Shown: positions 9,513 to 18,942, numbered from the stretch's first letter. The stretch: DNA of 64,000 bases from Mesorhizobium sp. M4B.F.Ca.ET.203.01.1.1 (GCF_004791025.1 NZ_SRUO01000008.1:202644-266643), one strand, 5' to 3'. Numbers and translations are program-made. The notes: generated by a model from the letters alone, not told the origin.

Positions 9513-9806
9513 ATGGCGATCCGGTTTGTTCTTTGCTCGGCTGGCCTTGTGTTGGCGTTGATCGCGCCGGCACCGGTGCTTGCCGCCCAGGCATGCCTTG
9601 CCAACGGCAAATCGTTCAAGATTGGTGAGACCGCCTGCCTGACGATTGCCGGCGAAAGCCACCTCGCCCGCTGCGACATGGTGCTCAACAACACCTCGTG
9701 GACCAAGATCCATGACGACTGCCCGGGCACGACCCCGCCGGTCATGACCACGCCGATCTCGACGCCCGCGCCAAGCATGGTGCCGACGGAACCGACCGAG
9801 AACTGA
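9513..9806 (+). CDS. Small exported protein of unknown function
   Basis: A 97-residue protein with a clear Sec signal peptide (MAIRFVLCSAGLVLALIAPA, cleavage likely after VLAA). The mature domain holds three cysteines and ends in a Pro/Thr-rich tail (TTPPVMTTPISTPAPSM). The open frame extends upstream into the end of xth, but the signal peptide fixes the start at 9513. I do not recognise the family. It lies 79 bases after xth and is convergent with the exoR-like gene. Confidence 0.6.
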   Translation: MAIRFVLCSAGLVLALIAPAPVLAAQACLANGKSFKIGETACLTIAGESHLARCDMVLNNTSWTKIHDDCPGTTPPVMTTPISTPAPSMVPTEPTEN

Positions 9807-9837
9807 TTTACCTGGAGTGACTTGGCAGCGGCGCGGC

Positions 9838-10674
9838 TTACTGGTCGCCGCCGCCCTTCGTCAGGATGTCGTCGGCGAGCGAGATGGCCGTGCGGCGGTC
9901 GGCTTCGCCGGCGGCGGCGAAGGCCTCTTCCTGCATGCTGCGGATCCACGGCTGGTCGGCCGGTGCGGCACGTTCGAGTGCGGCCGTCATCATCGCCAGG
10001 CCGCGCACCACCTTGCCGCTCTGGAACAGGAGGTTGCCGAGCGTCGCCTGCGCGCCGGCATGGCCCTTCTCGGCCGCCAGTTGGAGCCAGCGCCCGGCCT
10101 GCTTGACGCTTGCCTTGACGCCGCCCTCGCCTTTCAGGAACATCTGCCCGATTTCGAACTGGGCGTTCGGATTGCGGTAGTTGGCGGCGGCGCGCATGTA
10201 GTATTCCTGCGCGGCCACCTCGTTCTCGGTGACCGGGCTGCCGGGTATGCCCTTGCGCAGATAGTCGCCGAGCGCCACCAGCGCGTCGGAGACATAGCTC
10301 TCCTCGGGCGATCCGGGCTCGACATCCTGGTCGACGATCTCCGAGAAGAACTTGAAGGCCGCGTAGTCGTCGCGCGCCACGCCGTCGCCTTCGGCATACA
10401 TGCGCGCAAGCTTCCAGGTGGCGCCGATCTGGCCGTTCTCGGCGGCATATTTGTAGGCCTCGACCGCCTGGTCCTTGTGGCCGTTCTTGTAGGCGGAAAA
10501 GCCGAACTGGAACACCGCCCACGGGCTGGACTGCGGCTTCACGCCGGTCTTGTCGTCGAACACCTTGTCGTCGAAGGCCACGGCCTGGCCCACGGCGCCG
10601 AAGGTCGCGCCAAAAGTGGCGAACACGACCAGTGCCGAAAAGACAGACGACCTCAACACCTCAGATATCCGCAT
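9838..10674 (-). CDS. exoR: ExoR-like periplasmic Sel1-repeat regulator
   Basis: A 278-residue exported protein: signal peptide (cleavage near AVGQAVA-FDD), then Sel1-like repeats (WKLARMYAEGDGVARDDYA, FEIGQMFLKGEGGVKAS, AGRWLQLAAEKGHAGAQATL). The layout matches ExoR, the periplasmic inhibitor of the ExoS/ChvI two-component system that controls exopolysaccharide and motility in rhizobia. A GTG at 10695 is an alternative start. The ATG at 10674 still overlaps the end of ilvD by 14 bases, so the two genes are probably co-transcribed. The Sel1 assignment is firm; the ExoR name is from overall resemblance. Confidence 0.75.
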   Translation of the reverse strand: MRISEVLRSSVFSALVVFATFGATFGAVGQAVAFDDKVFDDKTGVKPQSSPWAVFQFGFSAYKNGHKDQAVEAYKYAAENGQIGATWKLARMYAEGDGVARDDYAAFKFFSEIVDQDVEPGSPEESYVSDALVALGDYLRKGIPGSPVTENEVAAQEYYMRAAANYRNPNAQFEIGQMFLKGEGGVKASVKQAGRWLQLAAEKGHAGAQATLGNLLFQSGKVVRGLAMMTAALERAAPADQPWIRSMQEEAFAAAGEADRRTAISLADDILTKGGGDQ

Positions 10675-12385
10675 AGCAATGTGTTTCTTCCGCACCGCCC
10701 GGATGGGTCACCGCGCCGTCGCGGGCCGATCCGACCGTCTGCGCATATTTCCAGATCGCGCCCGACTGATAGTCGGTCTTGCGCGCCTTCCACGTCTTCT
10801 TCCTCGCCGCCAGTTCGGCGTCGGACAGCGCCACCTCGATCGTGCCGTTGACCGCATCGATCGAGATCACGTCACCGTCCCTGATGAGCCCGATCGGGCC
10901 GCCTACAGCCGCCTCCGGCCCGACATGGCCGATGCAGAAGCCGCGCGTCGCGCCCGAGAACCGTCCGTCGGTGATCAGCGCCACCTTGCCGCCCATGCCC
11001 TGGCCGTAGAGAGCCGCCGTCGTCGACAGCATTTCCCGCATGCCCGGACCGCCGCGCGGACCCTCGTAGCGGATGACGAGAACCTCGCCTTCCTTGTAAT
11101 TGCGCTGCGTGACCGCTTCGAAGCACTCCTCTTCCGAATCGAAGCAACGCGCCGGACCCGAGAATTTCAGTTCCGACATGCCCGCGACCTTCACGATCGC
11201 GCCTTCGGGGGCAAGGTTGCCCTTCAAACCCACCACACCGCCTGTCTTGGTGATTGGCCGGTTGGCGGGACGGACCACATCCTGGCTGTCATTCCAGGCA
11301 ACATGCTGCATGTTTTCGGCCAAAGTACGGCCGGTCACCGTCATGCAATCGCCGTGCAGATAGCCATGGTCGAGCAGCGTCTTCATCAGCAGCGGAATGC
11401 CGCCGGCCTCGAACATGTCCTTGGCGACATATTTGCCGCCGGGCTTGAGATCGGCGATGTAAGGCGTCTTCTCGAAGATCGCGGCGACGTCGAAGAGGTC
11501 GAACTTGATCCCGGCCTCATGCGCGATCGCCGGCAGGTGCAGCGCGGCATTGGTCGAGCCGCCGGTGGCGGACACCACGGTCGCGGCGTTCTCCAGCGAC
11601 TTCAGCGTGACGATGTCGCGCGGCCGGATGTTCTTCGCGATCAGCTCCATGACCTTTTCGCCGGAGGCGTAGTTGAAGCGGTCGCGCATCTCGTATGGTG
11701 CCGGCGCGCCGCAGGAATAGGGCAGCGCCAGGCCGATCGCCTCGGCGACGGTGGCCATCGTATTGGCGGTGAACTGGGCACCGCAGGAGCCGGCCGACGG
11801 ACAGGCGGCCTGCTCGATCTCGAGCAGTTCGGCGTCGCTGATCGTGCCGACCGAATGCTGGCCGACCGCCTCGAACACATCCTGCACGGTGATCTGCCGG
11901 CCGCGATAGCTGCCGGGAAGGATCGAGCCGCCATAGATGAAGATCGACGGGACGTTGAGGCGCACCATGGCCATCATCATGCCGGGCAGCGACTTGTCGC
12001 AACCGGCAAGACCGACCAGTGCGTCGTAGCAATGGCCACGCATGGTCAGCTCGACCGAATCGGCGATCACCTCGCGCGACACCAGCGACGATTTCATGCC
12101 CTGGTGGCCCATGGCGATGCCGTCGGTGACGGTGATGGTGCAGAACTCGCGCGGCGTGCCGTTGGCGGCGGCGACGCCTTTCTTGACCACCTGCGCCTGA
12201 CGCATCAGCGAGATGTTGCAAGGTGCCGCCTCGTTCCAGCAGCTGGCGACGCCGACCAGCGGCTGCGCGATCTCGGCCGCAGACAATCCCATGGCGTAGA
12301 GGTACGAGCGATGCGGCGCGCGCGCCGGACCCACGGTCACGTAGCGGCTGGGCAGCTTGGCCTTGGAGATAGCTCTGGCGTCCAT
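10661..12385 (-). CDS. ilvD: Dihydroxy-acid dehydratase
   Basis: A 574-residue IlvD/Edd-family iron-sulfur enzyme converting 2,3-dihydroxy-acids to 2-keto acids in valine, leucine and isoleucine synthesis. Conserved stretches include GVASCWNEAAPCN, FCTITVTDGIAMGH, LAGCDKSLPGMMMA, ACPSAGSCGAQFTANTM and TDGRFSGATRGFCIGH, which contain the cluster cysteines. The frame is open for 90 codons upstream, but MDARAISKAKLPSRY is the usual family start and the extension crosses a terminator region. Confidence 0.97.
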   Translation of the reverse strand: MDARAISKAKLPSRYVTVGPARAPHRSYLYAMGLSAAEIAQPLVGVASCWNEAAPCNISLMRQAQVVKKGVAAANGTPREFCTITVTDGIAMGHQGMKSSLVSREVIADSVELTMRGHCYDALVGLAGCDKSLPGMMMAMVRLNVPSIFIYGGSILPGSYRGRQITVQDVFEAVGQHSVGTISDAELLEIEQAACPSAGSCGAQFTANTMATVAEAIGLALPYSCGAPAPYEMRDRFNYASGEKVMELIAKNIRPRDIVTLKSLENAATVVSATGGSTNAALHLPAIAHEAGIKFDLFDVAAIFEKTPYIADLKPGGKYVAKDMFEAGGIPLLMKTLLDHGYLHGDCMTVTGRTLAENMQHVAWNDSQDVVRPANRPITKTGGVVGLKGNLAPEGAIVKVAGMSELKFSGPARCFDSEEECFEAVTQRNYKEGEVLVIRYEGPRGGPGMREMLSTTAALYGQGMGGKVALITDGRFSGATRGFCIGHVGPEAAVGGPIGLIRDGDVISIDAVNGTIEVALSDAELAARKKTWKARKTDYQSGAIWKYAQTVGSARDGAVTHPGGAEETHCYADI

Positions 12386-12640
12386 ACTCGTCCTTGCCGC
12401 GGGCGGTGCGGCCTGCCCCATCGCCGAGCCTTTTGGCGCGTGTCCCGAGACCATTTCGAGGTGCGCCGGGTTTATGGCGGGAAATGGGCAATCCCCCTGG
12501 CCGGAACTGTAGCGCTGGGGTTGTTCATAAAGTGTTGCTAAAACGTCACAATTGTGAGGGGCGCGGGATGTGCGGCTTATCTGCAACGCGGCGAGATTGG
12601 TGCGGCTACGGCGACACCCGCACGCCTGACGGCACCAACA
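12386..12640. other. Promoter-side intergenic DNA of ilvD
   Basis: About 250 bases between the ilvD start and the terminator that follows the FadL-type gene. It should hold the ilvD promoter. No leader peptide, attenuator or known riboswitch was recognised, and the only long open frame is the unsupported upstream extension of ilvD. Confidence 0.4.
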
Positions 12641-12669
12641 AAAAAGGCCGGGCAATGCCCGGCCTTTTT
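12641..12669 (-). terminator. Strong terminator after the FadL-type gene
   Basis: A perfect 13-bp inverted repeat (AAAAAGGCCGGGC / GCCCGGCCTTTTT) with a 3-base loop, ending in a T run on either strand. It begins 19 bases past the stop of the minus-strand FadL-type gene and isolates it from ilvD. Confidence 0.92.
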
Positions 12670-12687
12670 GTGTTCAGTCTGAATGGC

Positions 12688-13953
12688 TTACCACTTCACC
12701 TTAAACGAGGTGGAGAGGGCGGAAACAAGGTCGTTGCCGAAGTCGGCGGTATAGTCGGTGCCGTAGGTGACGCCGTCGCTGCCGACGACCGGATGTATCG
12801 ACCCGCTGGTGAGCACACCCAACGCGCCACCGAAACGGAGCTCGATGTTCTGGGTCGGCGTGTACGCCACGCCGCCGCTGATGGTCCAGGTGTCGGTCTG
12901 GGCGCTGAGGCCGGTGGTGGTACCACGATCCCAGGTAAGAACTGCCGCACCGCTCCACTGATCGTTGAACTTGTGGCCGATACCGCCGGAGACCGTCCAT
13001 CCGTCCCTGTAGAGCAGATCCAATGACGTCGCGCGAACCACGCTGGTGGTGGTGCAGGCAAACGCGCCCTTCGTCGCAGTCGGGCAGAACGGGATGCTCT
13101 GCAATTGGCTCCAGTTCATCCACTTGACGGAGCCGAAGGCGAGCCATCCTGGCGCGATACCAGACTGCAGCTTCAGTTCCACCGAGTCCGGCACTTCAGA
13201 GGAGCCATAGACATTGGTTACGGTACCCAGCAGCGGATTTGTCGGATCGATGATGCTGGAAACCTGGGTCAGGTCGAGCGTTCCGGCGAGATTATCGAGC
13301 TTCACCGCCGAATTGTAGACCAGGCTGGCGCGCAGAGCGATTTCCGGAATCTCATAGGCAACACCGGCACGCCATCCCCAGCCATCTCCCTCGAGATCGA
13401 GGCGTCCTACGCCCGTGCCCAAGAATGCCGGGAGAGGAGCAACCAACTGCTCCTTGAAGCCCGAAACATCCTCGTGAAATACGCCGCCAAGAACCCGAAA
13501 CTGACCTTTTCCAAGGTCCATCTTGTACGAGCAGGTTGCGCCCAGCGCTTCGCTCTTTACCTTGGTTATGATATTGCCGTTCGCACCGGCCCAATTGGCG
13601 CCGGGATTGCTGAACGCTCCGATCGGTTGGCCGTAGTCGCCGAGGCAATCGACAGGGCCCATGCCGATCTTAATGCCGGCGCTTGGCACCCAATAGCTTT
13701 CGGTATCGCGGGCGGAGTTGGGCGCGCCCAACAAATTAAGCGGACCATTTGTCGGGTCGATGTCCACCACATTCTTCAGGTCTCGTTGCGGCATCACATA
13801 GGTGGCGGAAGCCTCGCCGGTGACCTGCGCTGGATCGAACAGCAGGTCGATGTCGTAACCGCCGCGTTCCAGGCCGCCGGCATGCGCGGAACCGATCGCG
13901 GCCAGCGAAAAGCACCCCGCCCCCAGCAGTGCTTTCAAACGCAAATTGATCAT
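12688..13953 (-). CDS. FadL/OmpP1-type outer-membrane transport protein
   Basis: A 421-residue outer-membrane beta-barrel of the FadL/OmpP1/TodX family, which takes hydrophobic compounds across the outer membrane. It starts with a signal peptide (LKALLGAGCFSLAAIGSAHA). The N-terminal hatch begins GGLERGGYDIDLLFD, in place of the more usual G-x-x-E/Q-x-x pattern. Alternating aromatic strands follow and the last residues are STSFKVKW, a C-terminal aromatic typical of barrels. Extracellular-loop cysteine pairs are present. The start has a GGGAGG site seven bases upstream. It is a single-gene unit closed by a strong terminator. Confidence 0.85.
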   Translation of the reverse strand: MINLRLKALLGAGCFSLAAIGSAHAGGLERGGYDIDLLFDPAQVTGEASATYVMPQRDLKNVVDIDPTNGPLNLLGAPNSARDTESYWVPSAGIKIGMGPVDCLGDYGQPIGAFSNPGANWAGANGNIITKVKSEALGATCSYKMDLGKGQFRVLGGVFHEDVSGFKEQLVAPLPAFLGTGVGRLDLEGDGWGWRAGVAYEIPEIALRASLVYNSAVKLDNLAGTLDLTQVSSIIDPTNPLLGTVTNVYGSSEVPDSVELKLQSGIAPGWLAFGSVKWMNWSQLQSIPFCPTATKGAFACTTTSVVRATSLDLLYRDGWTVSGGIGHKFNDQWSGAAVLTWDRGTTTGLSAQTDTWTISGGVAYTPTQNIELRFGGALGVLTSGSIHPVVGSDGVTYGTDYTADFGNDLVSALSTSFKVKW

Positions 13954-14169
13954 GGATGTCCTCCCCGAAATACTAGTGGATCAAGCTAGAACCAATTCGG
14001 GTTAACGGCGCAACAATGAATTCGGAAGGCGTACATGTACACCTTGGCCGGCCGCCTTTGGGGCCTATCGGCGCATGCCGCCGCCTAGCTGAAAAATGGC
14101 TTTGCCGGGGCAACTCGGCGGAAAAAATCTGTGAAACCTGTCACAAAAAGCTCAAAAACAAGGTCTTTC
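13954..14169. other. Intergenic region upstream of the FadL-type gene
   Basis: Together with the inverted repeats up to 14212 and on to 14313, this is about 360 bases without a convincing gene. It should hold the promoter of the FadL-type gene. A 74-codon plus-strand frame (14016-14240) has no recognisable features and runs through the inverted repeats, so it is not called. Confidence 0.4.
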
Positions 14170-14212
14170 GGGGCCATTTGGCCCCATTGTTACATTATGG
14201 CAACAATGGGGC
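14170..14212. repeat. Two overlapping, mutually exclusive inverted repeats
   Basis: Repeat A (14170-14185) is GGGGCCA / TGGCCCC with a 2-base loop. Repeat B (14181-14212) is a perfect 11-bp palindrome, GCCCCATTGTT / AACAATGGGGC, with a 10-base spacer. They share bases 14181-14185, so only one can form. They lie about 100 bases past the valS stop and 217 bases upstream of the FadL-type start. There is no T run, so a simple terminator is unlikely. A repressor site or a structured leader are alternatives. Confidence 0.6.
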
Positions 14213-14313
14213 TAAAACTTTCCGTTTACGTCAAAATTAACCCAACGGCATGGCCGTTTTCGAGGCAATTGACCTACCGGAAACCTGCCTCCAAGTAGAG
14301 GCGAATCTTGACT

Positions 14314-17097
14314 TCAGCCGGCGTCGCGGACCCGCGTCAACGCCACCGAAAGCTTCTCCTGCGCCTCGCGGTATTCGGCCAGTTTTTCGCGTTCGGCCTC
14401 GACCACTTCTTCCGGCGCATTGGCGACGAATTTCTCGTTCGACAGCTTCTTGTGCAGGCGGGCGATCTCCTCGGTCACCTTGGCCAGTTCCTTCTGCAGC
14501 CGCGCCGCTTCCGCCGCGAGGTCGATCAGGCTGCCGAGCGGCAGGCACACCGTCGCCTCGTTGAGCACCATCTGCGCCGAGCCCTTCGGCGGCGCGTCGA
14601 CCAGCGCGATGTCGCCGACGCGCGCCAGCCGCTTGATGGCCTGGGCGTGGCGCTCCAGCCGCTCTTGCGTCAGCGTGTTGGCGCCGATCCCCATCAACGG
14701 CGCGATCGCCGCCGGCGGCACGTTCATTTCCGAGCGCACCGAGCGGATGCCGGAGACGAGATCGACCAGCCAGTTGATGTCGGCGGCCGCGTCCGCGTCC
14801 TCGAAGTCCGGCGACGGCCAGGCGGCGTGGCAAAGCAGCGAAGCGCGCTCCTGGCCCTCGCCGGCGGTCTGCGCCCACAGCTCCTCGGTCATGAACGGCA
14901 TCATCGGATGCAACAGCTTGTAGATCTCGTCGAGCACGAAGGCGACGCAGGCGCGGCTCTCAGCCTTGGCCGCCTCGTCCGTGCCCATGAATACAGGCTT
15001 CAGGAGTTCCAGATACCAGTCGCAGAACAGATTCCAGACGAACCGGTAGGCGGCACCCGCCGCCTCGTTGAAGCGGTATGAGGAAATACCGTCGGTGATG
15101 TCGCGCGCCGCCCGCGTCAGCTCGGTGAGGATCCAGCGGTTGACCGCGAGCTTGGCGTCGTTCAGCCAGAAATCGTCATTGCGCGCGACCTCGTTCATCT
15201 CGGCAAAGCGCGTCGCGTTCCAGAGCTTGGTGCCGAAATTGCGGTAGCCGGCGATGCGCGCCGGATCGAGCTTCACGTCGCGCCCCTGCGCGGCCATCAC
15301 GGCAAGCGTGAAGCGCAGCGCATCGGCGCCGTATTCGTCGATGAGCTCGAGCGGATCGATGACGTTGCCTTTCGACTTCGACATCTTCTGCCCGTTCTTG
15401 TCGCGCACCAGCGCATGGACATAGACCGTGTGGAACGGCTCCTCGTCCATGAAATGCAGGCCCATCATCATCATGCGGGCGACCCAGAAGAAGATGATGT
15501 CGAAGCCGGTGACCAGCACATCGGTCTGGTAGTAGGTCTTGAGCTCCGGCGTCTGGTCCGGCCAGCCCAGCGTCGAGAACGGCCACAGCGCGGACGAGAA
15601 CCAGGTGTCGAGCACGTCCTCGTCGCGGCTCAGGATCTCGCCCGGCTTGAAATTCTCGAGCTTGTCCTCGACCCATGCCTTCCACGGCCCCTCCAGCGCC
15701 AGGTAGTATTCGATCGCCGCGGCCAGCGCCTCTTCCTCGGTCTTCTCGACAAAGACGCGTCCATCCGGCCCGTACCACGCCGGGATCTGGTGGCCCCACC
15801 AGAGCTGGCGCGAGATGCACCAGGGCTGGATGTTTTCCATCCAGTCGAAGTAGGTCTTTTCCCAGTTCTTCGGCACGAAGTTGGTGCGGCCCTCGCGCAC
15901 CGAGGCGATCGCCGGCTTCGCCAGTTCGATCGTGTTGACATACCACTGGTCGGTCAGGAACGGCTCGATCGGCACGCCGCCGCGGTCGCCATGCGGCACC
16001 GTATGGCGATGCGCCTCGATCTTGTCGAGGAAGCCGCCGGCCTCCATCAGCTCGACGATCCTCTTGCGCGCGGCGAAGCGGTCGAGGCCATTGAGCTCGT
16101 CCCAGACGGCCCGGCGTTCCGGCGTCACTTCGAGGCCGGCGAGGAAATCCTCATTGTCCTTGAGGGTGATCGCCGCCTCGACGGTGAGGATGCTGATCGC
16201 CGGCAGCTTGTGGCGCTTGCCGACCTCGAAGTCGTTGAAGTCGTGCGCCGGCGTGATCTTGACCGCGCCTGAGCCCTTTTCCGGATCGGAATATTCGTCC
16301 GCCACGACGGGGATCCTGCGGCCGACGATCGGCAGGATGACGTTCTTGCCGACCAGATGACGGAAGCGTTCGTCGTCCGGGTGCACCGCCACCGCCGTAT
16401 CGCCAAGCATCGTCTCGGGACGCGTCGTCGCGACCGTGATGAACGTCTTGGGGTCTTCCGGGTCGAAGACAGCCCCCTCGACCGGATAGCGGAAGTGCCA
16501 GAGATTGCCGTTGACCTCGTGTTGCTCGACCTCCAGGTCGGAGATCGCGGTGAGCAGCTTCGGGTCCCAGTTCACAAGGCGCTTGTCCTTGTAGATCAGC
16601 CCTTCCTTGTAGAGCGTCACGAACACTTCCAGCACCGCCCTGGACAGGCCTTCGTCCATGGTGAAGCGCTCTCGGCTCCAGTCGGCCGAGGCGCCGAGCC
16701 GCTTCAGCTGATTGAAGATCGCGCCGCCGGATTGGGCCTTCCATTCCCAGACCTTCTCGATGAAATCCTCGCGCGAAAGATCGCGGCGGTGGATCTGCTT
16801 TTCCATCAGCTGGCGCTCGACCACCATCTGCGTGGCGATGCCGGCATGGTCCATGCCCGGTTGCCACAGCACGTTCTTGCCGCGCATGCGCTCGAAGCGC
16901 ACCAGTATGTCCTGCAGCGTGTTGTTGAGCGCATGGCCCATATGCAGCGAGCCGGTGACGTTCGGCGGCGGGATGACGATAGTGAAGGCCTCCGCCCCCT
17001 CCTCCGCGCCTGCGCCGGCGCGAAAGGCGTCCGCCTCTTCCCAAATCTTGGCGATCCTGGGCTCGACGGTCTTGGCGTCATAGGTCTTTTCAAGCAT
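14314..17097 (-). CDS. valS: Valyl-tRNA synthetase
   Basis: A 927-residue class I synthetase charging tRNA-Val. Motifs in order: PPPNVTGSLHMGHALNNT (HIGH), the large editing domain starting near TTRPETMLGDTAVAVHP, the KMSKSKGNVIDPLE loop, the anticodon-binding helical domain, and a C-terminal coiled coil rich in Lys/Glu/Ala that ends LSVALTRVRDAG. The frame has 21 extra codons upstream. MLEKTYDAKTVEPRI is the start expected from the family. Confidence 0.97.
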   Translation of the reverse strand: MLEKTYDAKTVEPRIAKIWEEADAFRAGAGAEEGAEAFTIVIPPPNVTGSLHMGHALNNTLQDILVRFERMRGKNVLWQPGMDHAGIATQMVVERQLMEKQIHRRDLSREDFIEKVWEWKAQSGGAIFNQLKRLGASADWSRERFTMDEGLSRAVLEVFVTLYKEGLIYKDKRLVNWDPKLLTAISDLEVEQHEVNGNLWHFRYPVEGAVFDPEDPKTFITVATTRPETMLGDTAVAVHPDDERFRHLVGKNVILPIVGRRIPVVADEYSDPEKGSGAVKITPAHDFNDFEVGKRHKLPAISILTVEAAITLKDNEDFLAGLEVTPERRAVWDELNGLDRFAARKRIVELMEAGGFLDKIEAHRHTVPHGDRGGVPIEPFLTDQWYVNTIELAKPAIASVREGRTNFVPKNWEKTYFDWMENIQPWCISRQLWWGHQIPAWYGPDGRVFVEKTEEEALAAAIEYYLALEGPWKAWVEDKLENFKPGEILSRDEDVLDTWFSSALWPFSTLGWPDQTPELKTYYQTDVLVTGFDIIFFWVARMMMMGLHFMDEEPFHTVYVHALVRDKNGQKMSKSKGNVIDPLELIDEYGADALRFTLAVMAAQGRDVKLDPARIAGYRNFGTKLWNATRFAEMNEVARNDDFWLNDAKLAVNRWILTELTRAARDITDGISSYRFNEAAGAAYRFVWNLFCDWYLELLKPVFMGTDEAAKAESRACVAFVLDEIYKLLHPMMPFMTEELWAQTAGEGQERASLLCHAAWPSPDFEDADAAADINWLVDLVSGIRSVRSEMNVPPAAIAPLMGIGANTLTQERLERHAQAIKRLARVGDIALVDAPPKGSAQMVLNEATVCLPLGSLIDLAAEAARLQKELAKVTEEIARLHKKLSNEKFVANAPEEVVEAEREKLAEYREAQEKLSVALTRVRDAG

Positions 17098-17184
17098 GGG
17101 AAAGTGGTCCGCGCTGTCGGGATCTTGCTGGTCCGGTGTAAATCGGAAGGCTTTGGCCAAGTCAACCGCAAGGGCCGCCTCGGG

Positions 17185-17373
17185 TCATGAGAAGCAGATA
17201 GGCGTAGCGCGGATCGGATCAAGCAGGAGCTGTTCTTCGATCCACTCGTCGACGATGGCCGGCCCCCAATTCGCCGGAGAAAGCCTTGTCACTCTCGTCT
17301 TGACCACTGATCCCAGCCATCTTACCTTGCCAGCGCTGCTGTAGGGCGCATCGGCTTCCAGCCGGAGGGGCAT
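17185..17373 (-). CDS. Possible small protein, unknown
   Basis: A 62-codon frame starting MPLRLEADAPYSS and ending DPIRATPICFS, with ordinary coding-like composition (for example RLSPANWGPAIVDEWIEEQ). It occupies most of the 312-base gap between valS and the plus-strand VOC gene, and ends 87 bases upstream of valS on the same strand. No family was recognised and no strong ribosome-binding site is seen, so this may be chance. Confidence 0.3.
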   Translation of the reverse strand: MPLRLEADAPYSSAGKVRWLGSVVKTRVTRLSPANWGPAIVDEWIEEQLLLDPIRATPICFS

Positions 17374-17409
17374 TGCCCGCCTACGCCACCTCAACCCCGC
17401 AATGCGCCC

Positions 17410-18042
17410 ATGCCGACCCTCGAACACCACAAGAAACAGGCCAAGCTCTATCTCAAATGGCACCGCGAGCGGTATTATCCCGTCACCGCTGTGATTGGAT
17501 GGCTCTTGCCGCGTTTTCACCATCTCAGCGACAGCCAAATCCTCGATCACGGCTTCAAGCTTGCCGATGCCCAGGAACTCGTCGCCAGGAAGTCAGGTTT
17601 CGAGAGCTGGCAGGCGCTGAAGGAAGGCCTTCAAACCGTGACCGATCATGCAGCAGCAGACGCCGCAAAACCGCATCTCGCCTTTGCCGAGCCACAACTC
17701 TTTGTCGGCGACATCGCAGCGGCCTGTAATTTCTACCGGCAAAAGCTCGGTTTCGGGACGCGCTTCACCTATGGCGAGCCGCCCTTCTACGCCCAAATCA
17801 TCCGCGATGGCGCACGGCTCAACCTGCGCCATGTCGACAAGCCTCCACTCACCGCCAATTCGACCGTTGACCTGCTGGCGGCGACGATCATTGTCGACAA
17901 CATCAAGGCTCTGTTTTTGGAGTATCAGGCAGCCACGGCCCCGTTCCACCAGACATTGCGGACCGAACCCTGGGGCGCCCGCACGTTCATCGTCAAGGAT
18001 CCCGACGGCAACCTCATCTGCTTCGCGACGAGCGCGGGCTGA
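17410..18042 (+). CDS. Glyoxalase/bleomycin-resistance-like protein with helical N-terminal domain
   Basis: A 210-residue protein with two parts. Residues 1-75 are a helical segment (HKKQAKLYLKWHRERYYPV ... KSGFESWQALKEG) of the kind found fused to VOC proteins. Residues 85-210 form a VOC fold (PQLFVGDIAAACNFYRQKLG ... FIVKDPDGNLICFATSAG). Such proteins often bind or inactivate small toxic compounds; no substrate is assigned. It ends just before a bidirectional terminator shared with popZ. Confidence 0.75.
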   Translation: MPTLEHHKKQAKLYLKWHRERYYPVTAVIGWLLPRFHHLSDSQILDHGFKLADAQELVARKSGFESWQALKEGLQTVTDHAAADAAKPHLAFAEPQLFVGDIAAACNFYRQKLGFGTRFTYGEPPFYAQIIRDGARLNLRHVDKPPLTANSTVDLLAATIIVDNIKALFLEYQAATAPFHQTLRTEPWGARTFIVKDPDGNLICFATSAG

Positions 18043-18052
18043 CCATCGACAA

Positions 18053-18077
18053 AAACGCCGCCTCATGGGCGGCGTTT
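18053..18077. terminator. Bidirectional terminator between the VOC gene and popZ
   Basis: A perfect 10-bp inverted repeat (AAACGCCGCC / GGCGGCGTTT) with a 5-base loop, lying between the convergent stops of the VOC gene (18042) and popZ (18103). It can serve both strands. Confidence 0.8.
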
Positions 18078-18102
18078 CGAGAGTGATCGTTGGAGGAGAT
18101 TA

Positions 18103-18942
18103 CTACGCGCCGCGCGCGACGCGCTCTATTTCCTCGCGGACCAGGCGCTCGACCAGCGTCGGCAGATTGTTGTCCAGCCAGTCCTGCAGCATTGGCCGCA
18201 GCATGTCCTCGGCCATCTCGTCGAAGCTTTTCTTGCTGCGGCTGGCAAAGGCATCGGAGAGCTCGCCAAAGGCGGCGGCGACCTGGCGGCCGACATGCTC
18301 TGAAAGGATCGCCGGGCGGGCGGGCGGCGCCTCGGCCGCGGGCTGCGGCGCCGTCGCAACATGCGCGGCGGCCGGCTCGTAACCGGCTTCGTCCGCCAGC
18401 TCGTCCTCTCCTATCTCGAGCTCAGGTTCAACCGCCGGCGCGCGCGGCTCGACCCGCTCCGGCCTGCTCACAGCCTTCGCCGTCTCGCCGACGGCGGCGA
18501 TCTCGCGCCGCCAGTCGGCAACGATCGTATCGCTGGTTTCGACAACTTTCTCCGGTGCGGCTGGGCCCGGCTCGGCGGCGATCCTGGCGCTCACCTCGGC
18601 GAGCGTCACCGGCGCCTTCAGCTCGACCGCCGGAGTGGCATCCGCGCGCGTATGCGTTTCCATGCGGGCGACGACCGGTTCGGCCGCCAGTTGCGCCTGC
18701 ACCTCGGCCAGCGAGACCGGTTTGCGGGCTTCGGTCCCGGCATTGAGTTCGGCACGGAAGGCATCTACATCCGGAGCCGGCACGACCGCCGCCGGCGCGG
18801 GCTGGAGATCCTGGCGCAATTCGTTCGCGTCACCCGGCTGCTTGCGCCCGGTGTCGCTGTCTTCGATGATCCTCCTGATGGAAGCCAGTATCTCTTCCAT
18901 GGAAGGTTCGCGCTGCGCGCTGCTTGCCGTCGCCATTGTCAC
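18103..18942 (-). CDS. popZ: PopZ-type polar organising protein (DUF2497)
   Basis: A 279-residue protein. The conserved N-terminal helix EPSMEEILASIRRIIEDSD is followed by a long disordered Ala/Glu/Pro-rich middle and a conserved C-terminal helical domain (FDEMAEDMLRPMLQDWLDNN ... LVREEIERVARGA). This three-part design is that of PopZ, which self-assembles at cell poles and anchors the ParB-parS complex and regulators in alphaproteobacteria. A second ATG lies two codons in. The gene stands alone between two terminator-like elements. Confidence 0.88.
   Translation of the reverse strand: MTMATASSAQREPSMEEILASIRRIIEDSDTGRKQPGDANELRQDLQPAPAAVVPAPDVDAFRAELNAGTEARKPVSLAEVQAQLAAEPVVARMETHTRADATPAVELKAPVTLAEVSARIAAEPGPAAPEKVVETSDTIVADWRREIAAVGETAKAVSRPERVEPRAPAVEPELEIGEDELADEAGYEPAAAHVATAPQPAAEAPPARPAILSEHVGRQVAAAFGELSDAFASRSKKSFDEMAEDMLRPMLQDWLDNNLPTLVERLVREEIERVARGA

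Noticed and set aside
10550..12541. 663-codon plus-strand frame opposite ilvD
   Set aside because: Antisense shadow; ilvD is unmistakable on the other strand.
14016..14240. 74-codon plus-strand frame
   Set aside because: Runs through two palindromes, no ribosome-binding site and no family features.
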